From Actinomycetota bacterium (GTDB lineage Bacteria; Actinomycetota; Thermoleophilia; Gaiellales; Gaiellaceae), in assembly GCA_013697275.1 (NCBI GenBank), contig JACCXC010000095.1:1-36792 (forward strand): a stretch of DNA of 36,792 nucleotides, in the 5' to 3' direction. Shown here piece after piece: positions 32,174 through 36,792 of the stretch. Made by a program: the position numbers and the translations under genes. The notes beneath the pieces were generated by a model. The model was not told the DNA's origin and did no database searches. It worked only from the letters and a program-made list of their open reading frames with translations. Numbering within the stretch: position 1 is the stretch's first letter; each line of letters starts with the position of its first letter.

Positions 32174-32779
32174 TTACGGGCGAAAGAGGAGAAAGCCGCC
32201 GGCGAAGAGCGCGAGGCCGGCTGCCCAGAGCGGCCACGCCGCCAGCACCGCGCCTGCGGTGAAGAGCAGCGCGCCGGCCACGACCAGTGCAGTCGCCGCA
32301 ACTGCAATCCGGACGAGGTGTATCTCAGCGACGTCCTTCCCCGTCGGTTCCTCACCGGGCTCCGCATCGGGCAAACGAAGCGGCGAGCGCTCGAGCGCGC
32401 GCAGGCGCGCCAGCCGCACGCGGAACAGAGCTCCTCGCCACTCGGGTAGGAGCCGGTCGACAAGCTCGTTGTCGTCGTCCTCGAGCGCCCCGACGATCTC
32501 CGAGGTCGCGTCGCGGGCCTGGCCGAGGGCAGAGACGAGCTCCGCGTGAACGGCACGCGCGTCCGTCGGCGGCCAGATGCCATGGGCGAGCTCAGCCGCC
32601 GCATGCAAGCTGTACTGGAGCGATGGGAGCTCGTCACGGGCCTCGGGCGGGATCCAGCCGCCCGGCGCCTCCGCGACTCGCTCCAGCCGGACGAGCGCGA
32701 CGCCGAGCCGCTCCCACAGGTGGGCGACGGCCGAGGCGTAGTCCCCCCGCCGCACGCCCGCGCGGACGGCTCGTTCCAT
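32174..32779 (-). CDS. Hypothetical protein with C-terminal membrane hairpin
   Basis: 201 aa. A soluble, mostly helical acidic N-terminal region (residues 1-150) contains WERLGVALVRLERV and LVDRLLPEWRGALFRVRLARL. Two closely spaced C-terminal membrane segments follow (VRIAVAATALVVAGALLFTAG; PLWAAGLALFAGGFLLF). I do not recognise it. Topology suggests a tail-anchored cytoplasmic domain. ATG 32779 stands eight bases after TATCAT, divergent from the receiver-domain gene, so the two could be co-regulated. Confidence 0.72.
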   Translation of the reverse strand: MERAVRAGVRRGDYASAVAHLWERLGVALVRLERVAEAPGGWIPPEARDELPSLQYSLHAAAELAHGIWPPTDARAVHAELVSALGQARDATSEIVGALEDDDNELVDRLLPEWRGALFRVRLARLRALERSPLRLPDAEPGEEPTGKDVAEIHLVRIAVAATALVVAGALLFTAGAVLAAWPLWAAGLALFAGGFLLFRP

Positions 32780-32787
32780 CGGCCGCG

Positions 32788-32807
32788 ATGATACCCCTGG
32801 CTACACT
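32788..32807. promoter_or_regulatory. Paired divergent -10 boxes
   Basis: TATCAT on the minus strand (32788-32793) serves the 201-aa gene at eight bases from its ATG. TACACT on the plus strand (32802-32807) serves the receiver-domain gene at exactly six bases from its ATG. Start codons are only 34 bp apart, and both mRNAs would be leaderless or nearly so. Confidence 0.55.
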
Positions 32808-32813
32808 CGCGGA

Positions 32814-33176
32814 ATGGGCGGTCAGCGAGCTGCCACCATCCTCGTCGCCGACGACGATCCCGCCATTCGCCTTCTCTGCAGGGTGAACCTCGAGCTCGAG
32901 GGCTACCGCGTGATCGAGGCCGGTAGTGCGGCGGAGCTCGACGAGGTCCTCGCGCGCGACGAGATCTCCGCTCTTCTGCTGGACGTCCGCCTCGGCGACG
33001 ATGACGGACGTGTGGTTGCCCGGCGCCTCGGCGAGGAGCGTCCCGAGCTTCCGATCGCGTTCTTCACGGGCAGCGTCTCACTGGACGACGTGCGGAACCT
33101 CGTGGACGGCGTGATCCCGAAGCCGTTCACGCTCGAGGAGCTGAGCGCGACCGTGCGGCGGCTGGCTCCCCTGTAG
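32814..33176 (+). CDS. Stand-alone receiver domain (CheY-like)
   Basis: 120 aa, receiver domain only with no output domain. The acidic pocket is in LVADDDPA, the phosphoacceptor is Asp57 in LLLDVRLGDDDG, the switch Thr is in FFTGS and the conserved Lys is in IPKPF. Such proteins act through protein contacts or phosphotransfer. No histidine kinase is in the window. The last 50 bases overlap the end of the convergent UPF0104-type gene. Confidence 0.92.
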   Translation: MGGQRAATILVADDDPAIRLLCRVNLELEGYRVIEAGSAAELDEVLARDEISALLLDVRLGDDDGRVVARRLGEERPELPIAFFTGSVSLDDVRNLVDGVIPKPFTLEELSATVRRLAPL

Positions 33177-34113
33177 ACATCCCTTCGTCGGGGCGGACGT
33201 GGTCTCGCCAGCGCACGGTCCCGAGCATCAACGCGAGTGCGGCGAACCCGATGAGGACGTTGACCGCGACCGTCGCGAGCTGCATGCCGATGCTGAAGGA
33301 GAGGACGGCGCTCCCCGAGGCCCAGCCTGCGAGCGCGAACACCAGCACCGCTTGTTGAGTCCCGGCGCCGCCGGGCGTGAAGGGGAGCGTCGTCGCGAGC
33401 CCACCTACGACGAGCACGGCGAGCACCGTGTCGAACGTCGCCGGGATGTTGAAGGCGCGCAGGAAGAAGAAGACCGACGCGATCCGGAAGACCCACGAGA
33501 GCGCCTGCCACGAGACCACTCGGCGGGCGAAGGCGCGCGCGTCTCCGAGCACGACGAAGCCCTGCATCACCTTCTCGCGGAAAGCGACGACGTGCTGTGT
33601 GGCCCACGCGGCGAGCAGGATCCCCGCAGCGACGAGAGCCGAGAGGAAGAGAGCCGCGACCCGCGGATGCTCGACGGCGAACGACCAGTCGAACGCGGGG
33701 ATCCTGGGGAGGTCGGGCAGCCCGGGGAGGAGCCCCTGCTGGAGCGCGACGAGAAGAAGGAGCGACGCGAGGGCGAAGTCGAAGAGCGTCTCGACGACGA
33801 GCGTGGATCCGAGCGTCGGGTAGGAGGAACCGTCGATCCGCTGCCGGGCCAGGTAGACCTTGACGAGGTCGCCGCCACGCGCGGGCGTGATCGCGTTCAC
33901 CCCGACGCCGGCCCAGTAGGCCCCGAGGACACTCCGGAACGGCACCCGCGAGCCGGGGTAGGTTGCCCGGAGAATGTTCTGCCACGCCCGCACCCGCGCG
34001 CCCAGGCGCACGAGGTGGCAGGCGATCGCGAGGGCCAGGGTTCCGAGGCCGACCGCGGCGAGATGGCGGCCGAACGCCTCGAAGGCGTCGAGGAAGGACC
34101 GAACGTCTTCCAC
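33127..34113 (-). CDS. UPF0104 / lysylphosphatidylglycerol synthase-type membrane protein
   Basis: 328 aa, about eight membrane segments. Family motifs are GAYWAGVGVNAITPARGGDLVK, the ETLFDFALASLLLL helix and TLPFTPGGAGTQQA. This is the flippase-like membrane half of MprF-type proteins without the lysyl-transferase domain, so a lipid or polyprenol flipping role is inferred, not shown. GTG 34113 was chosen because TATCGT lies seven bases upstream. The longer frame to 34227 runs through the tRNA gene and must be wrong. It overlaps the receiver gene tail to tail by 50 bp. Confidence 0.85.
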   Translation of the reverse strand: MEDVRSFLDAFEAFGRHLAAVGLGTLALAIACHLVRLGARVRAWQNILRATYPGSRVPFRSVLGAYWAGVGVNAITPARGGDLVKVYLARQRIDGSSYPTLGSTLVVETLFDFALASLLLLVALQQGLLPGLPDLPRIPAFDWSFAVEHPRVAALFLSALVAAGILLAAWATQHVVAFREKVMQGFVVLGDARAFARRVVSWQALSWVFRIASVFFFLRAFNIPATFDTVLAVLVVGGLATTLPFTPGGAGTQQAVLVFALAGWASGSAVLSFSIGMQLATVAVNVLIGFAALALMLGTVRWRDHVRPDEGMSTGEPAAARSRSAPRA

Positions 34114-34120
34114 CCGACTG

Positions 34121-34126
34121 ACGATA
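34121..34126 (-). promoter_or_regulatory. -10 box for the UPF0104 gene
   Basis: TATCGT on the minus strand followed by seven bases and GTG 34113. It lies between the tRNA-Glu 3' end and the gene, so the gene need not depend on the tRNA promoter. Confidence 0.5.
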
Positions 34127-34178
34127 GCCCCGGGCCCCGCGGCCCGCCACGGCTTACCAGGACTGGGGCGTGCGGCGA

Positions 34179-34251
34179 TACCCCCTACCGGATTCGAACC
34201 GGTGTCACCGCCGTGAGAGGGCGGCATCCTAGGCCACTAGACGAAGGGGGC
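34179..34251 (-). tRNA. tRNA-Glu (anticodon CUC)
   Basis: 73 nt on the minus strand. The acceptor arm GCCCCCT pairs with AGGGGGT (a G-U at the first pair), with discriminator A and no encoded CCA. The D loop has AGTGGCCTAGGA. The anticodon stem is CCGCC/GGCGG with loop CTCTCAC, so the anticodon is CUC and it reads GAG. The T arm is CCGG-TTCGAAT-CCGG. gltX, which charges it, is 2.2 kb away. Confidence 0.96.
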
Positions 34252-34260
34252 GCGGGCCTC

Positions 34261-34266
34261 AGGGTA
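34261..34266 (-). promoter_or_regulatory. Candidate -10 box for tRNA-Glu
   Basis: TACCCT on the minus strand, nine bases before the mature tRNA 5' end. No clear -35 is present. Confidence 0.4.
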
Positions 34267-34320
34267 GCCGATCGCAAACGGCGCCCGCCCTGACGATTTG
34301 CGGCCTCGGGCGCGAGGCAG

Positions 34321-34400
34321 TAGGGTCGCAACCGCCGGTCATGTACCTCCGGGTGCAAGGGGAGCGAACGGCCACGCGGCTCGCGTGGCCGTTCGCTTTT
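34321..34400 (+). ncRNA. Candidate small RNA or leader ending in a perfect intrinsic terminator
   Basis: AGCGAACGGCCACGCG (34363-34378) pairs perfectly with its complement at 34382-34397 around a three-base loop, followed by TTTT and, after a few bases, TTTTTT. No plus-strand gene lies upstream; the neighbour on the left is the tRNA gene on the other strand. TAGGGT at 34321-34326 could start a transcript near 34333, giving an RNA of about 68 nt, with CTCC/GGAG arms able to form a small hairpin before the terminator. It may be a free small RNA, or an attenuator for the secreted-protein genes that follow. I did not recognise any known riboswitch. Confidence 0.6.
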
Positions 34401-34470
34401 CATCAGCTTTTTTGCTTCTGAGCGGGAATGTCGAACGATCGCGGTCCCCAGCCCATCGGAGGTCACGTAC

Positions 34471-34861
34471 ATGCGAGGGCTCTTCCGTCTGCGAGGGCTC
34501 TTCCGTCTCTTGCTTCCGCTCGGGCTCTTGGCCGCGCTCGTGCTCCCGCCGACGGCCGCGGCGGTGCACAACCTCGACCAGCACAGCCTGAACAGGACCA
34601 AGCTCTTCGCGTCGCCGAACACGTCCGGCGCGGGAGGCACAAGCGCGACGAACTCACGCGATCGGCGACGTTGACGCGCTCCAGACGAGCGACCCCGCGA
34701 CGTTCCAGGACGACGTGAGGGAGATCGTGGGCACCGCGGACCGGCGGCTGAACTCGTGGCCGAGCCCATTCGACACGATGCTCGAGAAGCACGGCGGCGT
34801 CGAACTGAGGGAGGCCTATGACGGCCCTCCCGCATGTCAGACCTTCGCCCGCGGCGGCTAG
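34471..34861 (+). pseudogene. Frameshifted small secreted protein
   Basis: ATG 34471 follows GGAGGT and starts a signal peptide (LLLPLGLLAALVLPPTAAA) and a mature start AVHNLDQHSLNRTKLF like that of the LVIVD protein downstream (AVHNADKHSANTSLVF). The frame hits TGA at 34672-34674. In the next frame, coding sequence with very high GC3 carries on from about 34655 to TAG 34861 (AIGDVDALQTSDPATFQDD through AYDGPPACQTFARGG). One extra base near 34651-34660 would explain this. An 18-bp tandem duplication lies in the signal peptide (34474-34509). It could be a real mutation or an assembly error. The rest of the gap to 34875 is empty. Confidence 0.7.
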
Positions 34862-34875
34862 CGGCACCCGCGCTC

Positions 34876-34904
34876 TAGACCTGCACGCACCCATGCTTTA
34901 CGAT
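34876..34904 (+). promoter_or_regulatory. Promoter for the LVIVD-repeat protein
   Basis: TAGACC (34876-34881), a 17-nt spacer and TACGAT (34899-34904). Transcription from about 34911 gives a 28-nt leader carrying GGGAGG at 34925-34930, eight bases before ATG 34939. Confidence 0.55.
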
Positions 34905-34938
34905 CGGCGCCCCTTATTCCACTCGGGAGGTACTGCAC

Positions 34939-36765
34939 ATGCGACGGCTTTCCCGCTTCCTCATACCACTCGGCGTGTTGGCGGCGTTCGCCTTTCCCTC
35001 GGCGGCTATGGCTGTCCACAATGCGGACAAGCACAGCGCGAACACCTCGCTGGTTTTCAGCGCGGTGAACGGCACCAACGCCATCAACTCGGATATCGCG
35101 TTCTGGGGCAACCGCGCCTACTACGGCGACTACGACGGCTTCCGGATCTTCGACATCTCGAATCCGGCCTCGCCGGTGCTGCTCCGCGACTTCGACTGTC
35201 GCGGCCCACAGAACGACCCGGCCGTGTGGGGGAACCTGCTGTTCCTCGCGATTGACCGCACGCAGACAGGACCGAACTGCGGCTCGACTAACACGGCGGC
35301 ACACGACGATCCGAACGGGTGGGAGGGCGTCAGGATCTTCAACGTCTCCAACCCGGCGGCTCCAGTGCAGGTCGGTGCCGTGTACACGGACTGCGGAGCC
35401 CACACCATCACGGTCAACCCGGTCAGTGTCGGAACGATCCACCTGTGGGTTTCGTCCTATCCGCTTCGCCCCGGACCCACCTGCGGGCCGGTTCGCGGGC
35501 CGGCGGCGGGCCGCCATCCGCATCATGGCGTGATCCAGATCATCGAGGTCCCGCTCGCGAACCCGAGCGCGGCCCGCGAGATCGCCGAGCCCCCGATTAC
35601 GTATCCGGGCGACCCGGACAACGCGTTCAACCCGGCCGAGCACGACTTGGCGGGGTTCCTCACGCTGCGGGCGTGCCACGACATCGCGATCAACGTCCCG
35701 CTCCGGCTGGCCGCCGCCGCCTGCGCCGAGCAGGCGCAGCTGTGGCGAATCGGCGCGAACGGGATCCCCGACACGGCGAACCCCGTCTGGACCGTCGACG
35801 ACACGACCGACACCGACGGAGCCGGCGGCGGCGACGTCGCGGTCGACTTCTGGCACTCGGCGACGTTCAGCTGGGACGGCAAGTTGGTCAACTTCATCGA
35901 CGAGTCGTTCGGAAGCGGCTGCCCGACCGTGACGCCGGTCGGGCTCGGCGCGGCTGCGAAGCCGAGCGACACGGGTCGAATGTTCTTCGTGAACACCGCG
36001 ACCGGCGCGTTCCTGAGCCGCTTCACGCTTCCGAGACCCGAGACCTCGCCGATCGTCGACTACTGCTCGGCGCATCTCGGGAACACCGTCCCGTCGATCG
36101 GCAAGTACCTCCTGGTCAACGCCTGGTACACGGGCGGGATCGACGTGATCGACTTCACGAACCCGTCGAGCCCGCTGGAGGTCGCGTACTACGACGTGGC
36201 CGACCGCGACAACCCCGCCCCGCAGCCGGATGTCCTCGGTGGCGACAACTGGTCGGCGTACTGGTACGAGAACACGGCTGGGGACGACGACAACCTGTGG
36301 CTCTTCGCAACCGACGGCGTCGAAAATCCGCCGAGCGGCGAGGGAGCTCAGGTCTATCGGACGTCGATGGCGGTCGAAGACGTCGGCCTGAGACGGCTCA
36401 ATCCGCAGACGCAGGAGGACCTGATCCGATGCCGGGCCACGGTCTCGCCGGGCAACCTCCGCGCCCGCGAGGCTAGGTCGGTCAACGTCCGCGTCAGCGT
36501 CGTACCCGGTGTTTCGCTCCTACCCGGGCAGATGGTTGGGAACGTCCCGGTCCGGCTCCGCGGCCCGGGCGTCTCGATCGAGACGTTCACGAACGCAAAT
36601 GGCGTGGCGCGAGTATCCGGCGTGGCGCCGACGAGGAAGGGAACGCTTCGGGCCACCGTCCGGAGCCTCCCGAACCTGATCGGCTGCCTAGGGACGGCAC
36701 GGATCCGTGCTCCGCGGGCCGGCGTTGCCGCCGGCGGCGCGGGTCTCACCGGTAGGCCCAGCTAG
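34939..36765 (+). CDS. Secreted LVIVD-repeat protein with C-terminal Ig-like domain
   Basis: 608 aa. A signal peptide (residues 1-25, cleavage near SAAMA-VHN) is followed by a beta-propeller-like region with LVIVD-type repeats: GFRIFDISNPASPV, GVRIFNVSNPAAPV and GIDVIDFTNPSSPL. From about residue 505 a beta-sandwich-like domain begins (RCRATVSPGNLRAREARSV, VPVRLRGPGVSIETFTNANG), resembling bacterial Ig-like folds. No sorting signal or membrane anchor is seen at the end, so it is probably released or wall-associated. LVIVD proteins have no settled function. Leader and signal peptide match the frameshifted gene upstream. Confidence 0.88.
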   Translation: MRRLSRFLIPLGVLAAFAFPSAAMAVHNADKHSANTSLVFSAVNGTNAINSDIAFWGNRAYYGDYDGFRIFDISNPASPVLLRDFDCRGPQNDPAVWGNLLFLAIDRTQTGPNCGSTNTAAHDDPNGWEGVRIFNVSNPAAPVQVGAVYTDCGAHTITVNPVSVGTIHLWVSSYPLRPGPTCGPVRGPAAGRHPHHGVIQIIEVPLANPSAAREIAEPPITYPGDPDNAFNPAEHDLAGFLTLRACHDIAINVPLRLAAAACAEQAQLWRIGANGIPDTANPVWTVDDTTDTDGAGGGDVAVDFWHSATFSWDGKLVNFIDESFGSGCPTVTPVGLGAAAKPSDTGRMFFVNTATGAFLSRFTLPRPETSPIVDYCSAHLGNTVPSIGKYLLVNAWYTGGIDVIDFTNPSSPLEVAYYDVADRDNPAPQPDVLGGDNWSAYWYENTAGDDDNLWLFATDGVENPPSGEGAQVYRTSMAVEDVGLRRLNPQTQEDLIRCRATVSPGNLRAREARSVNVRVSVVPGVSLLPGQMVGNVPVRLRGPGVSIETFTNANGVARVSGVAPTRKGTLRATVRSLPNLIGCLGTARIRAPRAGVAAGGAGLTGRPS

Positions 36766-36781
36766 AGAGAGGGACGTGGCG

Positions 36782-36792
36782 CCCCCCCCCCC
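36782..36792. other. C homopolymer at the window end
   Basis: Eleven C bases in a row end the window, 16 bases after the last stop codon. This looks like a contig end or sequencing artefact rather than a biological feature. Confidence 0.6.

Noticed and set aside
30652-32637. 661-aa open frame on the minus strand over gltX
   Set aside because: gltX on the plus strand has all synthetase motifs; the minus frame is a shadow.
34114-34227. N-terminal extension of the UPF0104 protein
   Set aside because: The extension is translated tRNA-Glu sequence; a TATCGT box and GTG 34113 give a better start.
34341-34421. 26-codon leader ORF through the perfect hairpin
   Set aside because: No ribosome-binding site, and its codons are dictated by the terminator stem and T tract; a chance frame.
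1-36792. CRISPR arrays, integrases, prophage genes or toxin-antitoxin pairs
   Set aside because: No regularly spaced repeats and no such genes seen. The muramidase alone does not make a prophage.

Overview
The window is a stretch of a very GC-rich bacterial chromosome and is almost certainly actinobacterial. A deep-branching lineage such as Thermoleophilia/Gaiellales is my best guess, by inference only. The reasons are very high third-position GC, a division and cell-wall cluster without ftsA, a two-subunit glycine decarboxylase, many GTG/TTG starts, and many genes that begin only a few bases after a TANNNT box, as expected for leaderless mRNAs. The left edge cuts murG. The right edge ends in a C homopolymer and looks like a contig end.

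Layout. (1) 1-5051: murG-murC-murB-ftsQ-ftsZ, overlapping or closely spaced, with a good sigma70-type promoter just before ftsZ. (2) 5095-6510: a tryptophanase directly behind ftsZ. (3) 6695-15083: a one-carbon/methyl-cycle operon, gcvT-gcvH-gcvPA-gcvPB, then two divergent adenosylhomocysteinase-like paralogues and an MTA/SAH-deaminase-type amidohydrolase. A 160-bp element with 18-bp terminal inverted repeats and CTAG duplications sits exactly between gcvT and gcvH. (4) 15124-20652: a purine-nucleoside-type (BMP family) binding lipoprotein, a patatin phospholipase, a membrane protein, a secreted L,D-transpeptidase, a threonine aldolase and a small lipoprotein. (5) 20716-24068: a MacB/FtsX-type ABC permease and ATPase. 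(6) 24240-28749: an M43 metalloprotease, a small unknown protein, a Ca2+/H+ exchanger, a HAD hydrolase, a Cys-rich unknown protein and a muramidase with a peptidoglycan-binding domain. (7) 28757-30667: an AlkZ-like DNA glycosylase followed by endonuclease IV. (8) 30688-34251: gltX, a possible small antisense ORF, a membrane-anchored unknown protein, a lone receiver-domain protein, a UPF0104-type membrane protein and tRNA-Glu(CUC). (9) 34321-36765: a perfect hairpin terminator with no upstream gene, a frameshifted small secreted protein and a large secreted LVIVD-repeat protein.

How the genes may work together. Threonine aldolase makes glycine. The glycine cleavage proteins turn glycine into methylene-tetrahydrofolate, which feeds methyl groups toward SAM. 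The adjoining deaminase and AhcY-like pair would handle the SAH left after methylation, possibly through S-inosylhomocysteine rather than directly. AlkZ plus Nfo makes a two-step base-excision unit. The most unusual items are the insertion element at the gcvT/gcvH junction, the AhcY pair with complementary active-site losses, and the deaminase gene with no ordinary start codon.
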